From: Rubrivivax gelatinosus IL144
Lineage (GTDB): Bacteria > Pseudomonadota > Gammaproteobacteria > Burkholderiales > Burkholderiaceae_C
Direction of reading: 5' to 3'
Length of the DNA stretch: 64,000 nt
Assembly: GCF_000284255.1 (NCBI RefSeq)
Contig: NC_017075.1
Location: 1,054,001 to 1,118,000 of the forward strand
Shown here: positions 8,774 to 18,487 of the stretch, one piece after another
How the letters are laid out: every line of letters starts with the position of its first letter
Position numbering within the stretch: position 1 is the first letter of the stretch
Notes under the pieces: model-generated
Database searches by the model: none
Told to the model about the DNA's origin: nothing
What the model saw: only the letters and a program-made list of their open reading frames with translations
Position numbers and translations under genes: made by a program

Positions 8774-9744
8774 CCGCGGAACTGGAAGTACCAGCGCACC
8801 GAGTGGAAGAACACCGGCGCCGCGAAGCACAGCGGCGCGACGCGGTCGAGCAGGCCGACGGCGCCGGTGATCGCGCTGCGGTTGCCCCAGGACGGCACGC
8901 CGGCGTCCTTCTTCAGCGCCTTCATGACGAACTCGCCGAAGCTGCCGGCGCCGGCGGCGATGAAGGCCATCACCAGCGCCTGGCCGGCCTTGAACGGCGT
9001 CGTCCAGTACAGCGCGGCGCCGACGATGGCGGCGGTGGTCGCGCCGATCGCCCAGGCGCGGTAGGAGAACGAGCGGTCGATGTGGCGCGCCACCGGCCGC
9101 CGCCGCAGCCAGCGCGACGCGCCTTCCTGCGTGCGCTGCGCGGTCGCCACGACGACGACGAGGAAGAACACGAGGAAGGCGCCGCGGCCCTCGTAGTTCT
9201 TGAACTCCAGCAGCAGCAGCGCCGGCGCGTGGCTGAGGCCGTAGACGCAGACCATCACGCCCCACTGGATCTTCGCGTTGCGCTCCAGGAAGCGCTCGGG
9301 GTCGCCGGCCAGCGCGCTGATCACCGGGATCGCGATGAACACGTAGACCGGGATGAAGACCGTGAACAGGTCGAAGGTGCGGAATCCGACCAGCAGGTAC
9401 TGCGCCGGCAGCACGATGAAGAACGACAGGATCAGGCTGCGGTGGTCGCTGCGCCGGGTGTGCGCGATGGTGATGAACTCGCGCAAGGCGAAGAACGAGA
9501 ACACCGCGAACAGCAGCGTCGCCCCCAGCGCGCCCGAGACCCAGGCCAGCCAGAAGACGATCGCGCCGGCCCAGATCGCGCGCAGCTCGGCCTTCACGCG
9601 GATGTGGCGGCTGCTGCCCTCCTCTTCGGAGCGGCGCAGCATCACCAGGCCCGAGATCGCGCTGACGACGATCAGCGCGCCGAACAGGATGACGAACAGC
9701 AGGCCGACCTGCTGGTCCACGGTGAGCGCTCGCAGGTGTCCCAT
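8770..9744 (-). CDS. CdsA/YnbB-like phosphatidate cytidylyltransferase family protein
   Basis: 324-residue polytopic membrane protein with roughly eight hydrophobic segments. CdsA makes CDP-diacylglycerol from CTP and phosphatidate. The C-terminal signature is recognisable but altered: KKDAGVPSWGNR is followed by TGAVGLLDRVAPL, whereas the usual CdsA signature has HGG before LDR and an Asp after RV (DRxD). This resembles the accessory YnbB-type branch that pairs with a PlsC-like acyltransferase. Enzymatic activity is therefore uncertain. It starts one base after the acyltransferase stop and is the last gene of the dusB-fis-purH transcription unit. Confidence 0.82.
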   Translation of the reverse strand: MGHLRALTVDQQVGLLFVILFGALIVVSAISGLVMLRRSEEEGSSRHIRVKAELRAIWAGAIVFWLAWVSGALGATLLFAVFSFFALREFITIAHTRRSDHRSLILSFFIVLPAQYLLVGFRTFDLFTVFIPVYVFIAIPVISALAGDPERFLERNAKIQWGVMVCVYGLSHAPALLLLEFKNYEGRGAFLVFFLVVVVATAQRTQEGASRWLRRRPVARHIDRSFSYRAWAIGATTAAIVGAALYWTTPFKAGQALVMAFIAAGAGSFGEFVMKALKKDAGVPSWGNRSAITGAVGLLDRVAPLCFAAPVFFHSVRWYFQFRG

Positions 9745-9745
9745 C

Positions 9746-10369
9746 TCAGCTCAGGTGCGGGCGCAGCGCGACGACGGCCTCGCGGGCGCGTTCGAGGAAG
9801 GCGCGTTTGTCCTCGCCCGGTTCGAGCTGGATCGGCGCGCCGAAGGTCACGGTGCACAGGATCGGCACCGGCACCACTTCGCCCTTGGGCATCACGCGGT
9901 TGACGTTGTCGATCCAGGCGGGGATCAGTTGCACGTTGGGGAACTGCTCGGCGAGGTGGTAGAGCCCGGTCTTGAACGGCTGCGGCAGCCCTTTGTTGCT
10001 GCGCGTGCCTTCCGGGAAGATGACCAGCGAGTCGCCGGCGTCGAGCACCTCGACCAGCGGCTCCAGCGGGTCCTGGTCCTCGCTGCGCTGGCGGCTGACG
10101 TAGACGGCGTGGAACACCTCGCGCGTCAGCCAGGCCTTGAACTTCGACGAGGTCCAGTAGTCGCGCGCCGCGATCGGGCGCGTCGTCGCGCGCAGGTCGC
10201 TGGGCAGCGCCGCCCAGATCAGCATCCAGTCGAGATGGCTCTGGTGGTTGGCGAAGTAGATGCGCTGCTCGGCCTTCGGCGGACAGCCTTTCCAGTGCCC
10301 CTGGGCGCCGGTGATCAGCCGCACGAGTGCCGTCAGCAGCAAGCCCATCAGGTCGGCTTTTGAAGCCAT
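9746..10369 (-). CDS. 1-acyl-sn-glycerol-3-phosphate acyltransferase-like protein
   Basis: 207-residue PlsC-family acyltransferase. The catalytic NHQSHLD (HX4D) lies near residues 41-47 and the glycerol-phosphate binding motif FPEGTR near 118-123. It should transfer an acyl chain to lysophosphatidate or a related lysolipid at the inner membrane. It lies 36 bases after purH and one base before the CdsA-like gene, so it can make the substrate for its neighbour. Whether it is the main PlsC of the cell or an accessory enzyme cannot be told; the pairing with a diverged CdsA-like gene favours an accessory role. Confidence 0.88.
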   Translation of the reverse strand: MASKADLMGLLLTALVRLITGAQGHWKGCPPKAEQRIYFANHQSHLDWMLIWAALPSDLRATTRPIAARDYWTSSKFKAWLTREVFHAVYVSRQRSEDQDPLEPLVEVLDAGDSLVIFPEGTRSNKGLPQPFKTGLYHLAEQFPNVQLIPAWIDNVNRVMPKGEVVPVPILCTVTFGAPIQLEPGEDKRAFLERAREAVVALRPHLS

Positions 10370-10405
10370 CGGGAGAGGTCCGGGGCCTTGCGGCCCCGGC
10401 AGACG

Positions 10406-11977
10406 TCAGTGGCGGAAGTGGCGGGTGCCCGTGAGCACCATCGCGATGCCGCGTTCGTTCGCGGCGTCGATGACCTCCTGGTCGCGCATCGAGCCGCCCG
10501 GCTGGATGACGCAGGTGGCGCCGGCATCGACGACGACGTCCAGGCCGTCGCGGAACGGGAAGAAGGCGTCGCTGGCCACGGCCGAGCCGTCCAGCGTCAG
10601 ACCGGCGTTGCCGGCCTTGATGCCGGCGATGCGTGCGCTGTCGACGCGGCTCATCTGGCCGGCGCCCACGCCCAGCGTCATGCCGCCGCCGCAGAAGACG
10701 ATGGCGTTGCTCTTGACGAACTTGGCGACCTTCCAGGCGAACAGCAGGTCTTCCATCTGCGCCGGCGTCGGTGCCAGCGTCGTGACGACACGCAGCTCAC
10801 CCGGCTCGACGTTCTTCGCGTCCTGGCTCTGCAGCAGCACGCCGCCGCCGACCCGCTTGAAGTCCAGCGTGTTCATCGCGCGTGCCAGCGGCACCTCGAG
10901 CAGGCGCACGTTCTGCTTGCCGGCGAAGACCGCACGCGCCGCGGCGCTGATCTTCGGCGCGATCAGCACCTCGACGAACTGCTTGACGACGAGCTGCGCG
11001 GCGGCTTCGTCGAGCTCGCGGTTGAAGGCGATGATGCCGCCGAAGGCCGAGGTCGGGTCGGTCTTGAAGGCCTTGGCGTAGGCCTCGGCGCAGTCGGCGC
11101 CGATCGCCACGCCGCAGGGGTTGGCGTGCTTGACGATGACGCAGGCCGGCACGTCGAAGGTCTTCACGCACTCCCAGGCGGCGTCGGAGTCGGCGATGTT
11201 GTTGTAGCTGAGTTCCTTGCCCTGCAGCTGCGTCCAGCCCGACAGCGTGCCTTCGGCCGGCTTGGCGTCGCGGTAGAAGGCGGCGCTCTGGTGCGGGTTC
11301 TCGCCGTAGCGCAGGGCCTGGGTGCGCGTGAGCTGCAGGTTGAAGACCGCCGGGTACTCGGTCTTCGCCGGCACCGCTTCCAGCGCGTCCTCGACGCCGG
11401 GCTCCAGCGCCGTCAGGTAGTTGGTGATCATGCCGTCGTAGGCCGCGGTGTGGGCGTAGACCTTCTTGGCGAGCATGAAGCGCGTGCTGCGCGTCGTCGC
11501 GCCGGCGGCCAGTTCGGCGAGCACACGCTCGTAGTCGGCCGGGTCGATGACGACGGCGACGTCGGTCCAGTTCTTGGCTGCCGCGCGCAGCATCGCCGGG
11601 CCGCCGATGTCGATGTTCTCGATCGCGTCGGCCAGCGTGCAGTCGGCCTTGGCCGTCGCCTGCGCGAAGGGGTAGAGGTTGACGACCAGCAGGTCGATCG
11701 TGCCGATGCCGTGCTCGGCCAGCGCCGCCATGTGCGCCGGCACGTCGCGGCGCGCCAGCAGGCCGCCGTGGATGCGCGGGTGCAGCGTCTTCACGCGGCC
11801 GTCGAGCATCTCCGGAAAGCCGGTGACCTCGGCCACCTCGGTGACCGGCAGGCCGGATTCGGCCAGCAGCTTGGCGGTGCCGCCGGTGGACAGCAGCTTG
11901 ACGCCCAGGCCGTGCAGCGCACGCGCGAAGTCGACGATGCCGGTCTTGTCGGATACGGAGAGGAGGGCGGTGGTCAT
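10406..11977 (-). CDS. purH: Bifunctional AICAR formyltransferase / IMP cyclohydrolase
   Basis: 523 residues (E. coli 529), catalysing the last two steps of purine synthesis to IMP. The start gives [18 protein letters not shown], a typical N-terminus of the IMP cyclohydrolase (MGS-like) domain. The formyltransferase half contains the KHANPCG motif that binds AICAR and folate. It starts eight bases after the fis stop, in the order dusB-fis-purH common in betaproteobacteria, and shares a likely operon with the downstream lipid genes. Confidence 0.97.
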   Translation of the reverse strand: MTTALLSVSDKTGIVDFARALHGLGVKLLSTGGTAKLLAESGLPVTEVAEVTGFPEMLDGRVKTLHPRIHGGLLARRDVPAHMAALAEHGIGTIDLLVVNLYPFAQATAKADCTLADAIENIDIGGPAMLRAAAKNWTDVAVVIDPADYERVLAELAAGATTRSTRFMLAKKVYAHTAAYDGMITNYLTALEPGVEDALEAVPAKTEYPAVFNLQLTRTQALRYGENPHQSAAFYRDAKPAEGTLSGWTQLQGKELSYNNIADSDAAWECVKTFDVPACVIVKHANPCGVAIGADCAEAYAKAFKTDPTSAFGGIIAFNRELDEAAAQLVVKQFVEVLIAPKISAAARAVFAGKQNVRLLEVPLARAMNTLDFKRVGGGVLLQSQDAKNVEPGELRVVTTLAPTPAQMEDLLFAWKVAKFVKSNAIVFCGGGMTLGVGAGQMSRVDSARIAGIKAGNAGLTLDGSAVASDAFFPFRDGLDVVVDAGATCVIQPGGSMRDQEVIDAANERGIAMVLTGTRHFRH

Positions 11978-11985
11978 CGGTGGTC

Positions 11986-12219
11986 TCAGATCAGCTTGTG
12001 TTCGAGAAGTTTGCGGCGCAGCGTGTTGCGGTTGATGCCCAGCCACTCGGCGGCCTTGCTCTGGTTGCCGTCGGCATGTTTCATGACGACGTCGAGCATG
12101 GGCTTCTCGACGGCGGCCAGCACCATCGCGTGGATGTCGTGCGGCTCGGTCCCCTTGAGGTCCTTGAAGTACTGTTCGAGCGTCGCGCGGATGCACTCGT
12201 CGATGTGTTTCTTGCTCAT
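11986..12219 (-). CDS. fis: Fis-family nucleoid-associated DNA-binding protein
   Basis: 77 residues, the usual length of the betaproteobacterial form (E. coli Fis is 98). The C-terminus is a Fis-type helix-turn-helix ([21 protein letters not shown]). Fis bends DNA and activates rRNA and tRNA promoters during fast growth. The ATG overlaps the TGA of dusB (ATGA), the conserved dusB-fis arrangement, so it is translationally coupled. Expression probably depends on the promoter before dusB. Confidence 0.95.
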   Translation of the reverse strand: MSKKHIDECIRATLEQYFKDLKGTEPHDIHAMVLAAVEKPMLDVVMKHADGNQSKAAEWLGINRNTLRRKLLEHKLI

Positions 12220-13253
12220 GCGCTTCTGACGACGAGGTCGTCGTTGGCGGCTGTCGCGCAGGGCAGCTGCGGGTGATGTTCGGCCAGTTCGGCGAACCAG
12301 CGGTCGACGGCGCGCCACTGCGCGCCGGCTTCGGCGATGGTGTTCATCGCGGCGCGGAAGTCCTCGCCGCCGGGCAGGCCGCGCACGGCCCAGCCGATGT
12401 GCTTGCGCGCGCTGCGCACGCCGGCGTGCTCGCCGTACAGCGCGTAGTGCTCTTCCAGGTGCTCGAGCAGCCAGCCGCGCACTTCGTGCGTGGCCGGCGG
12501 CGCCAGCAGCGTGCCGGTGGCCAGGTAGTGCGCGATCTCGCGGAAGATCCACGGCCGGCCCTGCGCGGCGCGGCCGATCATCAAGGCGTCGGCGCCGGTG
12601 CGTGCGAGCACCGCGGCGGCCTTGGCCGGCGAGTCGATGTCGCCATTGGCGACGACGGGAATCGCGAGCGCGGCCTTCACGGCGGCGATCGTGTCGTACT
12701 CGGCCTGGCCCTGATAGCCCTGTTCACGGGTACGCCCGTGCACGGTGACCATCGCGATGCCGGCGGCCTCGGCGGCACGCGCCAGGCGCAGCGCGTTGCG
12801 TTCGGCGGCGCACCAGCCGGTGCGCATCTTCAGCGTCACCGGCACGCCCAGCGGCGCGCAGGCGCCGACGACGGCCTCGACGATCGCGATCGCCAGCGCC
12901 TCGTCCTGCATCAGCGCCGAGCCCGCCCACTTGTTGCAGACCTTCTTGGCCGGGCAGCCCATGTTGATGTCGACGATCTGCGCGCCGCGGTCGATCTCGT
13001 GGCGCGCGGCGTCGGCCATCATCGCCGGCTCGGTGCCAGCGATCTGCACCGCGATCGGCGCGCCTTCGCCGCTGTGGTCGGCGCGGCGCGAAGTCTTGCG
13101 CGAATCGCGCAGATCCGGCCGCGACGTGATCATTTCGCTCACGGCGTAGCCAGCGCCCAGGCGCTTGCACAGCTTGCGGAATGCCCGGTCGGTGACCCCG
13201 GCCATCGGGGCGACGAACAGGCGATTCGGCAGCTCGAAAGCGCCGAGTCTCAT
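12216..13253 (-). CDS. dusB: tRNA-dihydrouridine synthase B
   Basis: 345-residue flavoenzyme that reduces uridine to dihydrouridine in the tRNA D-loop. The TIM-barrel N-terminus ([19 protein letters not shown]) aligns with E. coli DusB. The catalytic Cys is in NMGCPAKKV, and the FMN/tRNA-contact motifs KMRTGW and [10 protein letters not shown] are present. Two ATGs lie in tandem (13256 and 13253); the second matches the family N-terminus, and neither has a strong Shine-Dalgarno. It is the first gene of a transcription unit with fis, purH and two lipid genes. Confidence 0.95.
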   Translation of the reverse strand: MRLGAFELPNRLFVAPMAGVTDRAFRKLCKRLGAGYAVSEMITSRPDLRDSRKTSRRADHSGEGAPIAVQIAGTEPAMMADAARHEIDRGAQIVDINMGCPAKKVCNKWAGSALMQDEALAIAIVEAVVGACAPLGVPVTLKMRTGWCAAERNALRLARAAEAAGIAMVTVHGRTREQGYQGQAEYDTIAAVKAALAIPVVANGDIDSPAKAAAVLARTGADALMIGRAAQGRPWIFREIAHYLATGTLLAPPATHEVRGWLLEHLEEHYALYGEHAGVRSARKHIGWAVRGLPGGEDFRAAMNTIAEAGAQWRAVDRWFAELAEHHPQLPCATAANDDLVVRSA

Positions 13254-13282
13254 CATCGGGGGGTGCTGAAAAAGGAGGCAAG

Positions 13283-13288
13283 AGTATA
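13283..13288 (-). promoter_or_regulatory. Candidate -10 element (TATACT) of the dusB-fis-purH operon
   Basis: Read on the minus strand the hexamer is TATACT, five of six matches to TATAAT, placed 29 bases before the dusB start in a GC-rich divergent gap of about 95 bases. No good -35 hexamer is visible 17 bases upstream, so recognition may depend on other contacts or an activator. The opposite strand carries GATAAT (13332-13337) for the divergent membrane-protein gene. Confidence 0.45.
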
Positions 13289-13347
13289 CCGGCCGGCACC
13301 GGGGCCTCCCCAGTCCTGAGGAGGCCGGGCGGATAATCGGCGGCGAG

Positions 13348-13833
13348 ATGGAAGCATGGTTCTCCGCGCTGCTGGCGGCGCTGGCGTTGCCGCAGTACGG
13401 CCTGTCGACGGTCTTCGTCGTCGCCCTGGTGTCGGCCACGCTGCTGCCGATGGGCAGCGAACCCGCGGTCTTCGGCCTGATCAAGCTCGACCCCACGCTG
13501 TTCTGGCCGGCCATCCTGGTGGCCACTGCCGGCAACACCGTCGGCGGCGCGATCACCTGGTGGATGGGCTACGGCAGCGAAGTCGCCTACGAACACGCGA
13601 CGCACCGCCGGCCCAGCGAGGCGCGGCCGCTGCAGTGGCTGCGCCGCTTCGGCGCCAAGGCCTGTTTGCTGTCGTGGCTGCCGATCGTCGGCGACCCGCT
13701 GTGCGCGGTGGCCGGCTGGCTGAAGCTGCCGTTCTGGCCTTGCGTGTTCTACATGGCCGTCGGCAAGTTCCTGCGTTATCTCGTCATGACCGGGGCCCTG
13801 GTCTGGGCCTTCCCGGGCAAGCTCGCCTATTGA
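13348..13833 (+). CDS. YqaA/DedA-type (SNARE-associated) membrane protein
   Basis: 161 residues with about four membrane segments. The pattern VSATLLPMGSEPAVF ... VATAGNTVGGAITWWMGYGSE ... LSWLPIVGDPLCAVAGWLKL is typical of YqaA-family relatives of DedA, a superfamily that includes undecaprenyl-phosphate and other lipid carriers or flippases. The glycine and proline after the conserved acidic residue (GDPL) are kept. The precise cargo is unknown. It is transcribed divergently from dusB and is followed 44 bases later by the M32 peptidase gene. Confidence 0.85.
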   Translation: MEAWFSALLAALALPQYGLSTVFVVALVSATLLPMGSEPAVFGLIKLDPTLFWPAILVATAGNTVGGAITWWMGYGSEVAYEHATHRRPSEARPLQWLRRFGAKACLLSWLPIVGDPLCAVAGWLKLPFWPCVFYMAVGKFLRYLVMTGALVWAFPGKLAY

Positions 13834-13877
13834 CCGCGGGCGGCAGAATCGCCGCCTGCTCGATTCCGGACACCTGA

Positions 13878-15368
13878 ATGACCGCCACGCCCGCCTACGA
13901 CGCGCTCGCCACCACCTGGACCCGTCTGCACCGCCTGGGACACCTGCAATCCATCGCCGGCTGGGACCAGTCGGCCAACATGCCGCCCAAGGGCAACGAG
14001 GCGCGTGCCGCGGCCATGGCCGAGATGGCCGCGCTGCTGCACGGCATCGTCACCGACCCGGCGCTGGCCGCGCGCCTGCAGGCCGCCGAAGCCGAGCCGC
14101 TGGACGAGCCGCGCCGCGCCAACCTGCGCGAGATGCGCCGCCGCTGGCGTGCCGCCAACGTGCTGCCGACCGACCTCGTCGAACGCCAGCAGATGGCCAC
14201 CGCACGCTGTGAGCACGCCTGGCGCACGCAGCGCGAGGCCAACGACTGGGCCGGCCTGGTGCCCAAGCTGAAGGAAGTCGTCGCGCTGGCGCGCGAGGAA
14301 GCCGCGCTGCTGTCCGACACGCTGGGCGTGTCGCGCTACGAGGCGCTGATGGACCGCTACGAGCCCGGGCTGACGACGGCCCAGGTCGACCGCGTCTTCG
14401 GCGAGCTGCGCCAGTGGCTGCCGGGGCTGATCCGCAAGGTCGTCGAACGCCAGTCGCGCGAGACCGTGCTGGTGCCCCAAGGCCCGTTCGCCCGCGACGC
14501 GCAGCGCCGGCTCTGCGAGGAGACGATGCGCCTGCTGGGCTTCGACTTCGACGCCGGCCGGCTGGACGTCAGCACGCACCCGTTCTGCGGCGGCGTGCCC
14601 GAGGACGTGCGCCTGACGACACGTTTCCGCGACGACGAGTTCCTCGGCAGCCTGATGGGCACGGTGCACGAGACCGGCCACGCGCGCTACGAGCAGAACC
14701 TGCCGCGCGAGTGGCTGGGCCAGCCGCTGGCCGAGGCGCGGTCGATGGCCATCCACGAGAGCCAGTCGCTGTCCTTCGAGATGCAGCTCGGCTGCCACCC
14801 GGGCTTCGTCGCCGGCATGGCGCCGCGCATCGCCGCGGCCTTCGGCGAGCAGCCGGCCTTCGCCCCGGCCAACCTGCAGAAGCTGCTGACGCGCGTGAAG
14901 CCGGGCTTCATCCGCGTGGACGCCGACGAGGTGAGCTACCCGGCGCACGTGATCCTGCGCTACGAGATCGAACGCCCGCTGGTCGAAGGCGAGATCGAGG
15001 TCGAGGACATCCCGGCGTTGTGGGACGCCAAGATGGCCGAGCTGCTGGGCGTGGACACGCGCGGCAACTTCAAGGACGGCCCGATGCAGGACGTGCACTG
15101 GCCGCTGGGGCTGATCGGCTACTTCCCCTGCTACTCGCTGGGCGCGATGTACGCCGCGCAGTGGTTCGCGGCGATGCGCCGTGGGATGCCCGACCTGGAT
15201 GCGCGCATCGCCGCCGGCGAGCTGGCGCCGGTCTTCGACTGGCTGCGCGACAACATCTGGACCCAGGCCAGCCGCTGGAGCACCGACGAACTGGCGCGCC
15301 GCGCCAGCGGCGAGGTGCTCAACCCGGCGCACTTCCGCGCCCACCTCGAGGCGCGGTACCTGGGCTGA
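13878..15368 (+). CDS. M32 family metallocarboxypeptidase (thermostable carboxypeptidase 1 type)
   Basis: 496 residues, the typical M32 length. The zinc-binding HETGH is at residues 264-268, followed downstream by HESQS and the characteristic C-terminal ALWDAKM and GYFPCYSLGAMYAAQ blocks. M32 enzymes remove C-terminal residues from peptides in the cytoplasm; there is no signal peptide. A -10-like CAGAAT lies about 30 bases before the start. Its stop interlocks with the stop of the convergent patatin gene (TGA-G-TCA). Confidence 0.95.
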   Translation: MTATPAYDALATTWTRLHRLGHLQSIAGWDQSANMPPKGNEARAAAMAEMAALLHGIVTDPALAARLQAAEAEPLDEPRRANLREMRRRWRAANVLPTDLVERQQMATARCEHAWRTQREANDWAGLVPKLKEVVALAREEAALLSDTLGVSRYEALMDRYEPGLTTAQVDRVFGELRQWLPGLIRKVVERQSRETVLVPQGPFARDAQRRLCEETMRLLGFDFDAGRLDVSTHPFCGGVPEDVRLTTRFRDDEFLGSLMGTVHETGHARYEQNLPREWLGQPLAEARSMAIHESQSLSFEMQLGCHPGFVAGMAPRIAAAFGEQPAFAPANLQKLLTRVKPGFIRVDADEVSYPAHVILRYEIERPLVEGEIEVEDIPALWDAKMAELLGVDTRGNFKDGPMQDVHWPLGLIGYFPCYSLGAMYAAQWFAAMRRGMPDLDARIAAGELAPVFDWLRDNIWTQASRWSTDELARRASGEVLNPAHFRAHLEARYLG

Positions 15369-15369
15369 G

Positions 15370-16599
15370 TCAGCGCGCGGCGGCCAGCCGGCGTTCGAGC
15401 TCGTCGAGCACCTCGTCCAGGCGGCGCATAGCCTTCGCGGTGGCGCCGCGCGCCGGGCGTTCGCGGCGTTTCAACGGGATCAGCCGGCGCGTCTCGTCGT
15501 CGAGCGCGGCGTCGTCCAGGCGGATGCCGTGCGCGGCCAGCCGCGGCGCCAGCGTCTCGCGGCGCGCACGCAGGTCGGCACGCGTCTGCTGATAGGCGTG
15601 TTCGGCCATCGCCCGGCGCTGCGAGTAGCCGAAGGTGTTGGCCAGGAACATCTCCGGGTCGCGCTGGTCGGGCTCGAAGAGCACGATCTCGGTGTCCGGG
15701 TGGGTCTGCTCGTAGCCGCGCATGCCGAGTTCCAGCCGCGAGTGGATCAGCGTGCGGAAGGTCTGGCTCAGCACCACCGGCAGTCCGCCGTCGGCCAGGC
15801 GCGGGATGCGCTGGCCGGCGCGTGCCGTCGGCGTCGCGTGGCGCCCGAGGTGGCCCGACTCGAAAGGCACGAGCGGGTTCAGGCACAGCACCAGGTCCAT
15901 GTCCAGGTCGAGCAGCACGCGAGTGTGCAGCGTCTTCTTCAGCGCGCCGTCGACGTAGCAGCGGCCGTCGATGGGCACCGGCGGGAACAGCCCGGGCAGC
16001 GCCGCGCTGGCGGCCACCGCGCGCGAGATCGGCACGTGCTCCCAGCCCGGCCGGCCGAAGGGCGCCGACTGGCCGCTGTCGAGGTCGGTGGCGACGATGA
16101 CCAGCGGCCGCGCGACCTGGCGGAAGTCGTTGCTGCGCCCCGGCGCCGACAGCATGCGTGCGACCTGGCGCTCCAGCGCCTCGTGGCCGAACAGCCCGGC
16201 CGGCAAGGCGCGGCCCAGGCGTTCGAGCGCGGTCAGCAGCGAGCGGCGCTCGAAGGCGTAGTCCCAGGCGGCGTGCGCCACCAGCGCCGGCAGCATCGCC
16301 AGCCGGCGCGCGTACTCGCGCCAGGCGGGCTGCACGAACAGCCCCGGGTGGATGACGTCGTCGTCGGGCCCCTGGTTGAGGATGAACGAGGTGCAGAGCT
16401 GGCGCGGCGTGATGCCGTTGGCCAGCCCGGCGGCGATGAAGCCGCCGGCGGAGACGCCGACGTAGCCGTCCAGCCGCGTGAAGTCGACGCCGACGAAGGA
16501 CTCGTCGAGCGCGCACAAGGCGCCGATCTCGTAGATCGCGCCCAGCGGGCCGCCGCCGGCGAGGGCCAGGCCGATGCGCTTGGAATCGGTTGTCGTCAT
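15370..16599 (-). CDS. Patatin-like phospholipase
   Basis: 409 residues. The patatin oxyanion-hole motif is GGGPLG (residues 15-20), the nucleophile Ser50 lies in GVSAG (48-52), and the dyad Asp is in the downstream DGAL. No signal peptide is seen, so it is probably a cytoplasmic lipid acyl hydrolase. The C-terminal third is Arg-rich and less conserved. A PHA-granule phasin gene lies 59 bases upstream on the same strand. Patatin-like proteins have been linked to PHA metabolism in some bacteria, so a role at PHA granules is possible but only inferred from this neighbour. Confidence 0.88.
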   Translation of the reverse strand: MTTTDSKRIGLALAGGGPLGAIYEIGALCALDESFVGVDFTRLDGYVGVSAGGFIAAGLANGITPRQLCTSFILNQGPDDDVIHPGLFVQPAWREYARRLAMLPALVAHAAWDYAFERRSLLTALERLGRALPAGLFGHEALERQVARMLSAPGRSNDFRQVARPLVIVATDLDSGQSAPFGRPGWEHVPISRAVAASAALPGLFPPVPIDGRCYVDGALKKTLHTRVLLDLDMDLVLCLNPLVPFESGHLGRHATPTARAGQRIPRLADGGLPVVLSQTFRTLIHSRLELGMRGYEQTHPDTEIVLFEPDQRDPEMFLANTFGYSQRRAMAEHAYQQTRADLRARRETLAPRLAAHGIRLDDAALDDETRRLIPLKRRERPARGATAKAMRRLDEVLDELERRLAAAR

Positions 16600-16658
16600 C
16601 GCTTGCCGGGGCGACGCGGCCCGTGGCGGGCCTGGGCCCCGCTCCGTTCAGAGGGTGA

Positions 16659-17285
16659 TCAGGCGGTCTTGGCGCGGCGCACGCGCTTCTTCGCCGGGGC
16701 CGGCGCCTCGGCGGGCGCTTCGGCAGCGGCCGTGGCGGCCGGGGCTTCGGCCACCGGCGCGGGCTTGGCGGCGGCCTTGCGCGCGGTCTTGCGCGGCGCG
16801 GGGGCGGGCCTGGCCGGTGCCGCGGCGGCGTTCAGGCGCTCGACGGCGGCGGCCAGCGCGTCGACCCGGTCGACCAGCGCCTGCACGTCCTTGGCCGTCG
16901 GCACGCCCAGGCGCGACAAGGCCTTGGCGGTGCGCTGCTCGAAGATCGCTTCGAGCTTGTCCCAGTTCTGCCCGGCGCGTGCGGTGACGCTGCCGGCCAT
17001 CGCCGACATGCGGTCGGTGACCTCGCCCAGCTTCTCCTCGGCGACGGCCTGGGTCTTGCGCTGCAGGTGCACGCCTTCCTTGACCAGGGCCTCGAAGACG
17101 CGGCCGCCTTCTTCCTGCGCCTTGGCGAAGGCGCCCATGCCGGCCAGCCAGATCTGCTGCGCCGAGTCGCGCACTGCGCCGGCCATCGCCTTGTCGGGCC
17201 GTTCGGCGTCGGCCGTCTTGCGGGCGGGCTTCGCCGCCTTCTTCGTCGCGGCTTTCACTGCCGTCGGGGCCTTCTTGCTTGCCAT
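16659..17285 (-). CDS. Phasin with histone-like Ala/Lys/Pro tail (PhaF/PhaI type)
   Basis: 208 residues. The start chosen (MASKKAP) has GAGGAG eight bases upstream; a start 12 residues earlier would add a Pro/Arg leader. A central helical phasin domain (about residues 45-140; [26 protein letters not shown]) should coat polyhydroxyalkanoate granules. The C-terminal 65 residues are Ala, Pro, Lys and Arg only in large part, ending [10 protein letters not shown], similar to the DNA-binding tail of PhaF, which helps segregate granules with the nucleoid. The N-terminal 30 residues are also Lys/Ala-rich. DNA binding is inferred from composition. Confidence 0.87.
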   Translation of the reverse strand: MASKKAPTAVKAATKKAAKPARKTADAERPDKAMAGAVRDSAQQIWLAGMGAFAKAQEEGGRVFEALVKEGVHLQRKTQAVAEEKLGEVTDRMSAMAGSVTARAGQNWDKLEAIFEQRTAKALSRLGVPTAKDVQALVDRVDALAAAVERLNAAAAPARPAPAPRKTARKAAAKPAPVAEAPAATAAAEAPAEAPAPAKKRVRRAKTA

Positions 17286-17371
17286 CGTCGCTCCTCGTCG
17301 TTCGGGGGGTGCCCTCGTCAATCTTGGCGCAGGTCGGGCGGCCTGCAGCCGTTAACTCTAGTGAGACGGCT

Positions 17372-18376
17372 CTACCCGCGCGGGCAGCCGTCGCCGCAGC
17401 CTTCGCAGCGGTGCACCTCGACCGTCACGTGGCGCAGCGGTGCGATCTCGGCCAGGCGCGCGCGGTAGACGGCCGCCGGCAGCGGCCGGTCGGCGACGAT
17501 CGCGATGGCCGCCGACCAGGCTTGCGCGCCGACCTGCCAGACGTGCAGGTCCGACAGCCGGGCGTCGCCGTCGGCTTCGATCAGCGTGCGGATGCGGCCG
17601 CTGATCTCGGGGTCGGCGGTGGCGTCGACCAGCGCGCTCGAGCTCTGCCGCAGCACGCCCAGCGCCCACTGGCCGACGACCAGCGCGCCCAGCAGGGCCA
17701 CTGCCGGGTCCAGCCAGCGCCAGCCGGCCCACAGCCCGCCGGCCAGCGCGGCGATCGCCAGCACCGAGGTCATCAGGTCGGCGAGCACGTGCAGGTAGGC
17801 GGCGCCGAAGTTGGCGTCGTGGTGGTGGTGGCCGTGAGGGTGGTCGTCGTGATCGTGGTCGTGATCGTCCGCGTGGCCATGGTGGTGGTCGTGGTGATGG
17901 TGGTGGTCGTGCCCGCCGCGCGACAGCAGCCAGGCGCTGACGAGGTTGACGACCAGCCCGAGCAGCGCCACGCCCATCGCCTCGCCGAAGGCGATCGGGC
18001 GCGGTTCGCGCAGCGTGGCGATCGCGTCCCAGGCGATGCCCGCGGCGGCGGCCAGCAGCAGCAGGCCGCTGGTGTAGGCCGCCAGCACCTCGATCTTCCA
18101 GCCGCCGAAGGCGTAGCCGCCGTGCGCCGAGGCCCGCCGGGCCAGCCGGTAGGCGAGCACTGCGCCGCCCAGCGCCAGCGCGTGCGTGCCCATGTGCCAG
18201 CCGTCGGCCAGCAGCGCCAGCGAGCCGGTCCACCAGCCGGCGCCGACCTCGATGGCCATCGTCACCAGCGTCAGCAGTGTCACCTGCAGCAGCGCCTTCT
18301 CGCGCCGGGCGACGCCTTCGTCGGCGAAGGCGTGCGGGTGCAGGAACGGCGAGAGATCCTGGTGGTGCGAACTCAT
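17372..18376 (-). CDS. Cation diffusion facilitator with His-rich loop (DmeF/CzcD type)
   Basis: 334-residue cation/proton antiporter with six predicted membrane helices and a C-terminal cytoplasmic domain. Metal-site helices carry DGWHMGTH (TM2) and HVLADLMTS (TM5). The loop between TM4 and TM5 is a run of about 35 residues that are mainly His and Asp (bases 17816-17920), and a second Cys-rich end ([11 protein letters not shown]) follows. The HxxxH arrangement and loop resemble DmeF-type cobalt/nickel exporters, but zinc cannot be excluded. It is transcribed divergently from argB; no metal-responsive regulator gene is adjacent. Confidence 0.93.
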   Translation of the reverse strand: MSSHHQDLSPFLHPHAFADEGVARREKALLQVTLLTLVTMAIEVGAGWWTGSLALLADGWHMGTHALALGGAVLAYRLARRASAHGGYAFGGWKIEVLAAYTSGLLLLAAAAGIAWDAIATLREPRPIAFGEAMGVALLGLVVNLVSAWLLSRGGHDHHHHHDHHHGHADDHDHDHDDHPHGHHHHDANFGAAYLHVLADLMTSVLAIAALAGGLWAGWRWLDPAVALLGALVVGQWALGVLRQSSSALVDATADPEISGRIRTLIEADGDARLSDLHVWQVGAQAWSAAIAIVADRPLPAAVYRARLAEIAPLRHVTVEVHRCEGCGDGCPRG

Positions 18377-18447
18377 GGCGCCCGACTGTACGACGGGGGC
18401 GCAGGCGCCGCCCTCGGGGCCGCCGGCAGGGCGCGGACCGCGTCCCT

Positions 18448-18453
18448 ACAATG
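18448..18453 (+). promoter_or_regulatory. Candidate -10 element (TACAAT) of argB
   Basis: TACAAT, five of six to TATAAT, ends 34 bases before the argB ATG in a GC-rich 111-base divergent gap. No convincing -35 at 17 bases. The same TAnAAT pattern recurs before several other transcription units in the window. Confidence 0.4.
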
Positions 18454-18487
18454 CCCGCCACCCCTGTTTTTGCCGACGGAAGCCACG

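Noticed and set aside
13270..13278. AAGGAGG on the plus strand before the YqaA-like gene
   Set aside because: No start codon at proper distance; the true start is 70 bases further.
17816..17920. Tandem repeat of GTGGTG/CATCAC type units
   Set aside because: These are His codons of the metal-binding loop in the cation exporter, not an independent repeat.
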